Source: Flavobacterium sp. HTF
GTDB lineage: Bacteria > Bacteroidota > Bacteroidia > Flavobacteriales > Flavobacteriaceae
NCBI RefSeq assembly: GCF_003105115.1
Contig: NZ_QETH01000039.1
Location: forward strand, 1-40,342
Reading direction: 5' to 3'
DNA length: 40,342 nucleotides
Part shown: positions 16,972 to 24,570 of the stretch, piece by piece
Layout: the number at the start of each line of letters is the position of its first letter
Numbering within the stretch: position 1 is the first letter of the stretch
Notes under the pieces: generated by a model
Told to the model about the DNA's origin: nothing
The model's input: the letters and a program-made list of their open reading frames with translations, nothing else
Databases searched by the model: none
Program-made: the position numbers and the translations under genes

Positions 16972-18201
16972 TTATAATTCTGAAACCTGAAAATTCAATG
17001 CTTTTAAATCGTTCCAGAAATCCGGGTATGATTTAGAAACTACTTCGGCGTCATCGATAATTATTGGTACTTTGATCGCAAGCGGTGCAAATGCCATTGC
17101 CATGCGGTGGTCATTGTAGGTTGCAATATGTATATCGTGATTAATGTTTTGAGAAGGTACCAAAGTTAAACTGTCATTAGTTACCGAAATATTTGCTCCT
17201 AATTTAGTCAGCTCGATTCTTAGCGCTTCAAGTCGGTCTGTTTCTTTAATTTTTAAAGTATGAAGTCCTGTTAAGTGACATCCAATCCCTAAACCTAAGC
17301 AGGTTACAACAATTGTCTGAGCAATATCAGGCGTATTATTCAATTCAAAATTTACATCCTGATAATTGAATCCTGCTACTTTTTCCAAAGTCATTTTATT
17401 GTTCTGAAAAGTAGTTTTCACTCCCATTTTTTCATAAAGAGAAACTAATTCCGAATCTCCCTGAAGGCTGTCTTGTTTGTAACTACTCAAAGTTATTTTT
17501 GCCGCATCCGCCAGTGCCACAAGGCTAAAGAAATACGAAGCCGAACTCCAGTCAGATTCTACAACCATTTCTTTTGTTTCAACTGCTTCTTTTGGATAAA
17601 CTTTAATTACATTCCCTTCAAAACTCGTTTTAATATCTAAATCCTTTAAAAGGGCCAAAGTCATTTTGATATATGGAATTGAAGTAATTTCTCCTTCAAG
17701 AGTCAATTCTAAACCATTTTCTAATTTTGAAGCTACTAATAAAAGTGCCGAAATATACTGGCTGCTCACATTGGCTGCCAAAGTTACTTTTGAATCCGTA
17801 ACTTTTTTTCCTTTGATTTTTATAGGAGGATAACCTTCTTCTTTTTGGTATGAAATCTCAACTCCTAATTGTGCCAAAGCTTCAACCAAAATTTTGATCG
17901 GACGCTCCTGCATTCTGCTTGATCCTGTAAGAACTACATCTCTGCCTTCATTCACGGAAAAATAAGCCGTTAAGAAACGCATTGCTGTTCCGGCGTGGTG
18001 TATATCAACAATTTCGTCATTTCCTGCAAGTGCTTTTTGCATCACTTCGCTGTCATCTGAGTTTGAAGTATTGGCTAAAGTAATATTTGGAAATAACGCT
18101 TTTAGCAACAATAAACGATTGGTTTCGCTTTTTGATCCTGTAATATTTAGTTGTGAATTATCAATAATGTATTGTGAATTCGTGCTTAATTTTAAATTCA
18201 T
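16972..18201 (-). CDS. aroA: 3-phosphoshikimate 1-carboxyvinyltransferase (EPSP synthase)
   Basis: 409 residues from the ATG at 18201; a TTG seven codons upstream is less likely. The enzyme joins shikimate-3-phosphate and phosphoenolpyruvate, the sixth shikimate step. Motifs: GSKSETNRLLLLKALF near residues 23-38, AGTAMRFLTAYFS near 74-86, SSRMQERPIKILVEAL near 95, and TYNDHRMAMAFAPLA in the C-terminal domain. It is shorter than the E. coli protein (about 427), as usual in this phylum. It lies 99 nt after the MazG-like gene on the same strand and ends in a strong terminator. Confidence 0.95.
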   Translation of the reverse strand: MNLKLSTNSQYIIDNSQLNITGSKSETNRLLLLKALFPNITLANTSNSDDSEVMQKALAGNDEIVDIHHAGTAMRFLTAYFSVNEGRDVVLTGSSRMQERPIKILVEALAQLGVEISYQKEEGYPPIKIKGKKVTDSKVTLAANVSSQYISALLLVASKLENGLELTLEGEITSIPYIKMTLALLKDLDIKTSFEGNVIKVYPKEAVETKEMVVESDWSSASYFFSLVALADAAKITLSSYKQDSLQGDSELVSLYEKMGVKTTFQNNKMTLEKVAGFNYQDVNFELNNTPDIAQTIVVTCLGLGIGCHLTGLHTLKIKETDRLEALRIELTKLGANISVTNDSLTLVPSQNINHDIHIATYNDHRMAMAFAPLAIKVPIIIDDAEVVSKSYPDFWNDLKALNFQVSEL

Positions 18202-18300
18202 GATATTAGTTATGTGTTGCAAATTATGAGTGACATAATTCGAACGCGCAATTTACCACTCCTCATTCATAATTCAAAGTCAGCCTTTGATATTTCACAA

Positions 18301-18627
18301 TTATTTCAATTTATCGTTGTTTTTATGACGATCTTTATCTCTTACTGATTTTAAATCCATTTTTTTGTCAAAAGCTGCCTGCAAATCAATTCCCGTTTGA
18401 TTGGCCAGACATAAGACTACAAAAACAACATCTGCCAATTCTTCACCTAAGTCTTTATTTTTATCGCTTTCTTTTTCTGATTGTTCACCATAGCGGCGTG
18501 CAATAATACGCGCAACTTCTCCTACCTCTTCCGTAAGCTGCGCCATATTTGTCAATTCATTAAAATAACGAACTCCGTGTTCTTTTATCCAGATATCAAC
18601 ATCCAGCTGTGCATTTTTCAAATCCAT
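18301..18627 (-). CDS. MazG-like nucleotide pyrophosphohydrolase
   Basis: 108 residues. It carries the all-alpha NTP pyrophosphatase core: QLTEEVGEVARIIARRYGE (ExxE pair near residues 33-37) and DLGEELADVVFVVLCLANQTGID (ExxD near 63-67), which bind Mg2+. The short length fits single-domain MazG-like or dUTPase/DCTPP-type enzymes that clear non-canonical NTPs. The exact substrate is uncertain. Its start codon overlaps the end of the upstream open fragment (18618-18845). With aroA downstream and DUF3857 genes upstream, it looks like part of a minus-strand operon. Confidence 0.88.
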   Translation of the reverse strand: MDLKNAQLDVDIWIKEHGVRYFNELTNMAQLTEEVGEVARIIARRYGEQSEKESDKNKDLGEELADVVFVVLCLANQTGIDLQAAFDKKMDLKSVRDKDRHKNNDKLK

Positions 18628-18845
18628 GATTGTATTTTTTTAAGAATATTTTTTTTATTTTGGCTCACAATCAGTTTCTGAAAAAGGTCTTTTAATCCAT
18701 CATACTGATCTGCTGCAAAAATACTACTGTAAATTTCTTTTGAACAACTAATCTGAATTTTGTTATCGACATTTGATGTAATTAATGTAAAAACGATTTC
18801 TTTATTTTCTGAAGAAAAACAGCAATAGCTTCTGGTAGTATGTTG
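18618..18845 (-). pseudogene. Start-less 3' fragment of a DUF3857-type gene
   Basis: Directly after the TAA of the 672-residue DUF3857 gene, the same frame stays open for 75 codons to a TGA at 18618-18620, overlapping the MazG-like start. No ATG, and no GTG or TTG before the last stretch, could start it. Its segment DNKIQISC...ADQYDGLKDLFQKLI...ILKKI aligns without gaps over 45 residues to the neighbour's C-terminus (GNTLQLAI...AEKYEMLKDYYKAMI...VLKRI), about 14 identities by eye. The simplest reading is the remaining tail of a third tandem paralogue whose body was deleted. Confidence 0.55.
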
Positions 18846-20864
18846 TTAGATCCTTTTTAAAACAATTTTTTCCGACTCTTTAGCGATCATTGCCTTATAA
18901 TAATCTTTTAGCATTTCATACTTTTCTGCAGAAACAATGGCATCGTTTATTTGATGAACGATAGCTAGTTGAAGTGTATTTCCACTTTGAGCAATATTAA
19001 ATTTAAAAGTCCCCAAATTATCTTCCATGCTTATTGCAGCCGGAACAGGTAATGTTTCTACTGCAAATCCTTCTGGTATCTGGATCGTAATATTATACCT
19101 GTCAGAAAACGGATAGCCAAAATCTACAGGATATTCTCGGACATCCTGTTTAAAAGAATTGGTTGTATTAGCATAAAACAACATCGGGTTAAGATATATT
19201 TTACCTCCGATTACTTCCGTTAAATTATCTCCTTTAAAAGAATATGTTTCTATCGCTGGTAATAAAATCTCTTTTTCATTTGTTCTGCTGTATTCGCTAA
19301 TTTCAATTTTATTGTTTTTATTTTCAAGCTTTTCAAGATATGCATCTTCTTTGACTCCATCAATGCTGCTTCTGTATGACATCGCATTATAATCGGTAGA
19401 TTGTTTTCGTGTTTTTCCTGAAACTTTACCGTCTGCATCTACAGTATAAGTCATAAAAACAACATCGTTCGATAACTTTTCGGGCATTAAATTTATTTCT
19501 TCTGATGTACCATCTTTACGAATCAATCTCCCAGACCAGTTCAACACCCTGAAAGGCAGTATATTTGGCACAGAAAACCGATCAGATGCATCTAACAAAA
19601 TATTACCATTCTGAGTTTCTACAGCCGCAATTACATAATTGAAAGCTGTTCTGTTAGGAAAAATTGCAATTCCGTTTGAACGCGTACTCACTAACACCGG
19701 ATTTGCCTCTAAACCTGAATAACGCAACATGGCTGTAAGCATCAAATTGATATCTCCAATATTTCCTGTTTTTTCTTTGTATGCTTTCTTAACCCCAAGA
19801 TCACAGTCATAACCATTATAGCCGTTCCATTTTACGGTTGATTTTACATAATTTAAAATAGCTAATATTTTTTCCTCAGGTGAATTTAGACCTGCGATGA
19901 TTGCCTTTACATCATTTTCAAAATAACCTGTTTTGTTTAATTCGGGACCGAAACTATCATAATCGTAAATTGTTTTTACAACTGAATTCCAATCTGTAGA
20001 AAATAATTTACTTGGTTGATTAGGGAATTTAACCATTGATAATTCGTGTTGCACGCTCGATGTATAATTATCAATGTTATTTACGAAAGCTTCCTCTTTC
20101 ATTGCCGGAAAATTTTCGGCAGTATAAGTTGTTTTGGTTTCTGAATAATCTACTTTATCAGAAGAATAAGTAGTGGTTACCGCGCTGAATCCTCCCGAAG
20201 ATTGTCGTTCTTTATTTAAAAAATTTATAGACTTGTTATTTTTTTCACTTACTACTTTAGGAAAAATATATCCTTTTTGTCTTGAATTATACACATAATA
20301 TTCAGGAACGTAAGTTGAAAATTCAGAAAAATTTACCGGAATACTGGCTTGAAAATCCCAATCTCTGATTTCTCTAAACTCAGATCTTATCAAATATCTA
20401 AATTCAATTACAGATCCTTCTTTTACGTTAGGCATCGTTATTTTTTTCCTGCTTCTGAACTTGTTTATGGTTTCATCAAAATTTCCATCGCTTTGAAGTT
20501 TTGTTTTTTCGATTTTGCCATTCACCAAATTAAATGTGTTTGCATCCGAAAAAGAAACCTTTTCTCGTCCCCCTGTTCCGGAATAGTATACAACTTCCTG
20601 GTTTGCCCAATCGTAACCGTCTTTTTTATAAATCTTAATTCGGGTTTCAACTTCCGTTAAAGTAACAAAACCATCAGTCTGATCGTATTCAATTCTGGCT
20701 TTTCCTCTTTTGTATAAAATGGCAGCAGAAGCCGAAGAATCTTTAGGATGCACTTTTTCCTGTAGCTCTGCAACAGAAACTTTTCCAAGCTTAAATTCTT
20801 GTGCAGTAGCATTAAAAAGTGAAAAGAAGAAAAATAAAATAACTGGTAATTGATTAATTTTCAT
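18846..20864 (-). CDS. Secreted DUF3857/transglutaminase-like protein, catalytic residues lost
   Basis: 672 residues. A signal peptide (1-21, ending NATAQ) is followed by a DUF3857 β-sandwich (about 50-230), a transglutaminase-like domain (about 285-430) and a C-terminal β-domain ending EKYEMLKDYYKAMIAKESEK. The usual GxC nucleophile segment reads TGNIGDINLMLTAMLRYSG, with Ile where Cys would be. The His strand reads FNYVIAAVETQ, without His. It is therefore probably a non-catalytic binding or structural protein in the periplasm. It lies 9 nt after the truncated tail of the upstream paralogue, in tandem. Confidence 0.85.
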   Translation of the reverse strand: MKINQLPVILFFFFSLFNATAQEFKLGKVSVAELQEKVHPKDSSASAAILYKRGKARIEYDQTDGFVTLTEVETRIKIYKKDGYDWANQEVVYYSGTGGREKVSFSDANTFNLVNGKIEKTKLQSDGNFDETINKFRSRKKITMPNVKEGSVIEFRYLIRSEFREIRDWDFQASIPVNFSEFSTYVPEYYVYNSRQKGYIFPKVVSEKNNKSINFLNKERQSSGGFSAVTTTYSSDKVDYSETKTTYTAENFPAMKEEAFVNNIDNYTSSVQHELSMVKFPNQPSKLFSTDWNSVVKTIYDYDSFGPELNKTGYFENDVKAIIAGLNSPEEKILAILNYVKSTVKWNGYNGYDCDLGVKKAYKEKTGNIGDINLMLTAMLRYSGLEANPVLVSTRSNGIAIFPNRTAFNYVIAAVETQNGNILLDASDRFSVPNILPFRVLNWSGRLIRKDGTSEEINLMPEKLSNDVVFMTYTVDADGKVSGKTRKQSTDYNAMSYRSSIDGVKEDAYLEKLENKNNKIEISEYSRTNEKEILLPAIETYSFKGDNLTEVIGGKIYLNPMLFYANTTNSFKQDVREYPVDFGYPFSDRYNITIQIPEGFAVETLPVPAAISMEDNLGTFKFNIAQSGNTLQLAIVHQINDAIVSAEKYEMLKDYYKAMIAKESEKIVLKRI

Positions 20865-20873
20865 TGGTTTGAA

Positions 20874-21038
20874 TTAATTCTTAGTTAGTATAATTTTGGC
20901 GTTATCGTTTCTTGATATCTGTTCTATAAAAAGACGGTATTCATCATATTCTTTATTTGAATACTTTCCTTTATTTAGAAACAAAGACCGTTTGTAGGTT
21001 AGTTTGTTGTTTTCTTTTTTGATGATTTCGGTTTTATA
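20874..21038 (-). pseudogene. Detached C-terminal coding segment (54 codons) of the upstream DUF3857 gene
   Basis: In frame after the TAA at 21039-21041, reading continues for 54 sense codons to a natural-looking stop at 20874-20876. The translation runs from YKTEIIKKENN through YDEYRLFIEQ to AKIILTKN. The ending matches what closes the final domain of DUF3857 proteins in this phylum, as I recall them. There is no start codon near its beginning. It is therefore the severed tail of the preceding gene, apparently by a single nonsense change or a sequencing error. Confidence 0.75.
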
Positions 21039-22781
21039 TTAACCAAATTTTCCTTTCAGTTCAAAATTTGAAGGTAAAAACTCGATAGCGAAACCAGTCG
21101 GAAGACTGATTTCGATTTCGTCTGTATCTAAATAACCACGCTGGATTTGAAAAGGATTTTTCCTGTTTCTGATTCTTTTTACATTTCCGCTATTTTGATT
21201 GAAAGCATCAACCGGAAAAATCATTTTGTTAGCAGCAATTGAGGCATAATTTACTGCACTAAGCTGTACATCTTCTGTAAAACGAATATTTTCTTTATCG
21301 TTTGCAAAAACTATTTTTCCCAATTTCAAATTATTGATATTATCCCAATAGTCTTTATAGTGTGCTTCCTTTTCTGTAGGCTGCAAATGTTCTACTCTGG
21401 ATTTGGAATTATATTGGGTTCCTTCAGAAACTATTACAATTGAGCCTGAAAAATTTCCATTTTCATCTATTGTATAATTTCCTTTGTCTTTTTGAGTGTT
21501 TGTTTTGTCTTCATAGATAGTAGTCCTGACAATTTCACCGCCTTCGGGTTTTACTATCAAGACATCTCTGTCATCTGTAAAAGTACCCTGATAACCAAAA
21601 GGATCATCCTGACTTGTACATTCCAGCCAGGTATATCCATTGTTTGTCGGAATAGACAATATCATGTGATTTCCCTGCATGGAAACAAAATCAGACTGAA
21701 TATTTGTTTTGTAATTATCTCCGTATAAAATGGTATTGTATGAAGGAACATCTACTGTTTGCAAAAGAGCTTTTGTATAGTTGGTCAATGCTTTACAATC
21801 TCCATATCCCAGACGATCCACATCTGTTGCAAGCATTGGTTTCCAGCCACCGATACCAACAGCAATATTTACATATCTTGATTTTTTCTGTACATAATCG
21901 TAAACGATTTTTGCTTTTTTAACCGGATCTTTTTCTTCTCCGACAAGGGCTTTAATTTTTACTTTGGTTTCTTCCGGCAGAACTGTAGTACCTGTTAAAA
22001 TCTTTTCTCCATACCATTTCCCATAGGCTTCCCATGTCGTGGCTGTTCCGTCAACTCCTTCCAGATGAAAATTCTCTAAACCAAACATTACTTTCGGGAA
22101 AAGATCTTTAAAGGAAGGACTATAATCTTCCTGTTTCTGAGCCGGAATATTTATGGCGATATAAGACAATTTTGTATCATTGTCTGTTGTTTTTTTTATG
22201 TTATAGCCCGAAAATTGGAATTCCTTTTTTTTGAATCCCAAATTGTTTGGAAAAGTTACATTAAGGATGCTTTTTTCAACACTAACATAATATCCCTGTA
22301 ATGGAAACCATTGGGGAATAAATGCCGTATTGGAAGTTTCAACTTCATTATTGTAAATAATCGTAAAAGGATAAGAGATTGGGGTATAATCCAAATATAA
22401 AACACGATTATCTGAAAAAAGTGTACTACCGCTTACAGCACTTTGATCTTTAAAATCTTTTCGTTTAATTTTCTTGGTTTCGTTTCCAAAAACATCGTAG
22501 ACAATTGCTTCAATGTTTTTTATTGTTGTGGTTTTGTCATAATGCTCATAAGCATCAATTTCGCTCATTCCTTTTTCGTTCAGAACCGTAACGACTCTTT
22601 GTATTTTAATGTTCATGCTTCTTTGCGAAGCTATTACAATATCAATTTGATTCAGGCGAACAACGGCATTGGCATTTTCTTTAAGACTGTCTGCTATGGA
22701 AGTAGTACTATATTCACTCTTTTGAGCAAATGAAATAAGGGAAAATAAAAGAAAAAAAAGCGCAAAACCCGGGTTTTTCAT
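21039..22781 (-). CDS. Secreted DUF3857/transglutaminase-domain protein, truncated by in-frame TAA
   Basis: 580 residues as read; 635 codons if the TAA is read through. A signal peptide (1-19, ending SFAQ) precedes the DUF3857 domain (about 45-230) and a transglutaminase-like domain. Its core, LGYGDCKALTNYTKALL (Cys near residue 330), and GNHMILSIPTNNGYTWLECTS (His near 370) keep the Cys-His pair, unlike the downstream paralogue. The protein stops at ELKGKFG, inside the last β-domain. The lost 54 codons follow directly downstream. Role: envelope protein; the substrate is unknown. A -7 box lies 17 nt upstream of the ATG. Confidence 0.85.
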   Translation of the reverse strand: MKNPGFALFFLLFSLISFAQKSEYSTTSIADSLKENANAVVRLNQIDIVIASQRSMNIKIQRVVTVLNEKGMSEIDAYEHYDKTTTIKNIEAIVYDVFGNETKKIKRKDFKDQSAVSGSTLFSDNRVLYLDYTPISYPFTIIYNNEVETSNTAFIPQWFPLQGYYVSVEKSILNVTFPNNLGFKKKEFQFSGYNIKKTTDNDTKLSYIAINIPAQKQEDYSPSFKDLFPKVMFGLENFHLEGVDGTATTWEAYGKWYGEKILTGTTVLPEETKVKIKALVGEEKDPVKKAKIVYDYVQKKSRYVNIAVGIGGWKPMLATDVDRLGYGDCKALTNYTKALLQTVDVPSYNTILYGDNYKTNIQSDFVSMQGNHMILSIPTNNGYTWLECTSQDDPFGYQGTFTDDRDVLIVKPEGGEIVRTTIYEDKTNTQKDKGNYTIDENGNFSGSIVIVSEGTQYNSKSRVEHLQPTEKEAHYKDYWDNINNLKLGKIVFANDKENIRFTEDVQLSAVNYASIAANKMIFPVDAFNQNSGNVKRIRNRKNPFQIQRGYLDTDEIEISLPTGFAIEFLPSNFELKGKFG

Positions 22782-22797
22782 TAGTAAGTATTTTCGT

Positions 22798-22805
22798 CAA
22801 ATATA
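22798..22805 (-). promoter_or_regulatory. Bacteroidota -7 element ahead of the DUF3857 tandem
   Basis: On the minus strand, TATATTTG is an exact TAnnTTTG, 17 nt from the ATG at 22781, implying a leader of only about 10 nt. The -33 box is not clear. Confidence 0.5.
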
Positions 22806-22844
22806 TATTATTTTCAGAAATCCTTAACATATATTTAAGAAAAT

Positions 22845-23297
22845 TTACTCCCTGTTTTTACTGTCCATCAAAATGGTTACGGGACCATCATTTAACAGTC
22901 TGACTTTCATGTCAGCACCAAAAATTCCTGTTTGAACTTTCTTCTGAAATTCTTTTTCTAAAGATTTTACAAAATTCTCATACATCGGAATTGCAAATTC
23001 CGGTTTGGAAGCTTTTATATAAGAAGGACGATTTCCCTTTTTTGTAGAAGCATGAAGTGTAAACTGACTTACGACAATGATATCGCCGTCGATGTCCTGA
23101 ACTGAGCAGTTCATGACATCATTTTCATCACCAAAAATTCTCATTTTTATGATTTTTCCGGCAAGCCAGTCAATATCTTCCTGAGTATCGACATCTTCAA
23201 TTCCAACTAAAACCAATAACCCTTTTTGAATGTCTGCCACTTTTTTATCATCGACAGTTACTGATGCTTCTGAAACTCTTTGAAGAACTATTCTCAT
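22845..23297 (-). CDS. dtd: D-aminoacyl-tRNA deacylase
   Basis: 150 residues, standard length. The two active-site motifs are present: SQFTLHAS near residues 78-85 and the Gly-cisPro loop NDGPVTILM near 136-144. The enzyme removes D-amino acids mischarged on tRNA (and glycine from tRNA-Ala), a cytoplasmic quality-control step. It follows rsgA on the same strand with a 156-nt gap containing a REP-like hairpin, and precedes the DUF3857 tandem. Confidence 0.96.
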   Translation of the reverse strand: MRIVLQRVSEASVTVDDKKVADIQKGLLVLVGIEDVDTQEDIDWLAGKIIKMRIFGDENDVMNCSVQDIDGDIIVVSQFTLHASTKKGNRPSYIKASKPEFAIPMYENFVKSLEKEFQKKVQTGIFGADMKVRLLNDGPVTILMDSKNRE

Positions 23298-23362
23298 TTT
23301 TTATTTTTTTTGGCCTCACATTACTCGTACTACGCAAATTTTGAACGCTTTTGAACGATATT

Positions 23363-23382
23363 AGATGCACAGCAGTGCATCT
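23363..23382. repeat. Short palindromic repeat (REP-like hairpin)
   Basis: AGATGCAC-AGCA-GTGCATCT, an 8-bp perfect stem, lies in the rsgA-dtd gap. The following 23420-23455 holds the degenerate microrepeat TTGGAATTT, which also occurs at about 31656-31680. Confidence 0.55.
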
Positions 23383-23453
23383 CTGCTCTACAATAAACAA
23401 TCCTATTCTGTTTCGGATTTTTGGAATTTGGAATTTAAAAATTGGAATTTATT

Positions 23454-24431
23454 TTACTTTCTCAGTTCATCGCTGGCTTTTCGATCTTCATCATACGAAT
23501 CTGTACGGTAATTTTCGTCATCGCCTTCGAGAATTTTCAGGTAGCTATTGTAACGTGACCATGCAATTTCATCTCTTTCTAATGCTGCTTTTATGGCACA
23601 ATGTGGTTCTTCTTTATGCAAACAATTGTTAAACTTGCATTGGTCTTTTAATTTGAAGAATTCAGGAAAATAACCACTGATTTCTTCTTTTTCCATATCG
23701 ACAATTCCAAAGCCTTTAATTCCGGGTGTATCGATAATTTTTGCATTAAAGGATAAATCATACATTTCGGCAAAAGTGGTTGTATGCTGACCTTGTTTGC
23801 TTGCTTCAGAAATTGTTTTGGTTTTTAGATGTAAAGAAGGTTCCATCGCATTTACCAAAGTAGATTTCCCAACACCCGAATGTCCGGAGAACATGCTTAC
23901 CTTGCCAATCATCATTTCTTTCAGTTCCTCAACACCTTTCATTTCTGTAGAAGAAACGCGAAGACATTTATAACCAATCTGCTGATATACATATTGCATG
24001 TACAATTGATCTTCCAGCGTTGGCTCATCAAAAGTGTCTATTTTATTAAAAACCAAGATGGTTTCAATATTATAAGCTTCGGCAGTTACCAGGAAACGAT
24101 CTATAAAATTGAATGTTGTTGGCGGATTATTAATTGTAATCAATAAAAAAACGCGATCAATATTAGACGCAATAATATGCATTTGATGCGACAGATTAAC
24201 CGATTTACGAACAATATAATTTTTTCTTTCGTGAATATTGAAAATTGTTCCTGTTACAGCATCTGAAGTTTCTTCCAATTCATAATCGACAATATCGCCT
24301 ACAGCAATTGGGTTGGTACTTTTAATACCTTTCATTCTGAATTTCCCTTTCATACGGCATTCTATAAAATCGCCTTGTTCCGATTTTACAGTGTACCAGC
24401 TTCCTGTAGATTTATATACGAGTCCTGTCAT
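23454..24431 (-). CDS. rsgA: Ribosome small-subunit-dependent GTPase A
   Basis: 325 residues. An N-terminal OB-fold (1-70) is followed by a circularly permuted GTPase: the G4 motif NKID (near residue 126) comes before the P-loop GHSGVGKST (about 182-190) and DTPG (about 225). A C-terminal zinc motif CKFNNCLHKEEPHC lies near 263-276. RsgA checks and releases factors during late 30S subunit maturation. Motifs are complete. An ATTTTAGATTTTAGATT tract precedes the gene, similar to tracts near queA and nrdA. Confidence 0.96.
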   Translation of the reverse strand: MTGLVYKSTGSWYTVKSEQGDFIECRMKGKFRMKGIKSTNPIAVGDIVDYELEETSDAVTGTIFNIHERKNYIVRKSVNLSHQMHIIASNIDRVFLLITINNPPTTFNFIDRFLVTAEAYNIETILVFNKIDTFDEPTLEDQLYMQYVYQQIGYKCLRVSSTEMKGVEELKEMMIGKVSMFSGHSGVGKSTLVNAMEPSLHLKTKTISEASKQGQHTTTFAEMYDLSFNAKIIDTPGIKGFGIVDMEKEEISGYFPEFFKLKDQCKFNNCLHKEEPHCAIKAALERDEIAWSRYNSYLKILEGDDENYRTDSYDEDRKASDELRK

Positions 24432-24570
24432 TCTTTAATTTTAAATTTCTGATTTTAGATTTTAGATTGCTATTCAAACTAAAAAATAAAAGGCAAAATT
24501 ACGTTTTTAGAATTGAACAACGCAATTTCGCCTTTTAAAATTAAAGACATGTATTTTTATTAAAACAGAT

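Noticed and set aside
21039..21041. Recoding of the TAA (read-through or special amino acid) in the DUF3857 gene
   Set aside because: UAA is not a known recoding codon in this group and no stimulatory structure was seen; a nonsense change or sequencing error is simpler.
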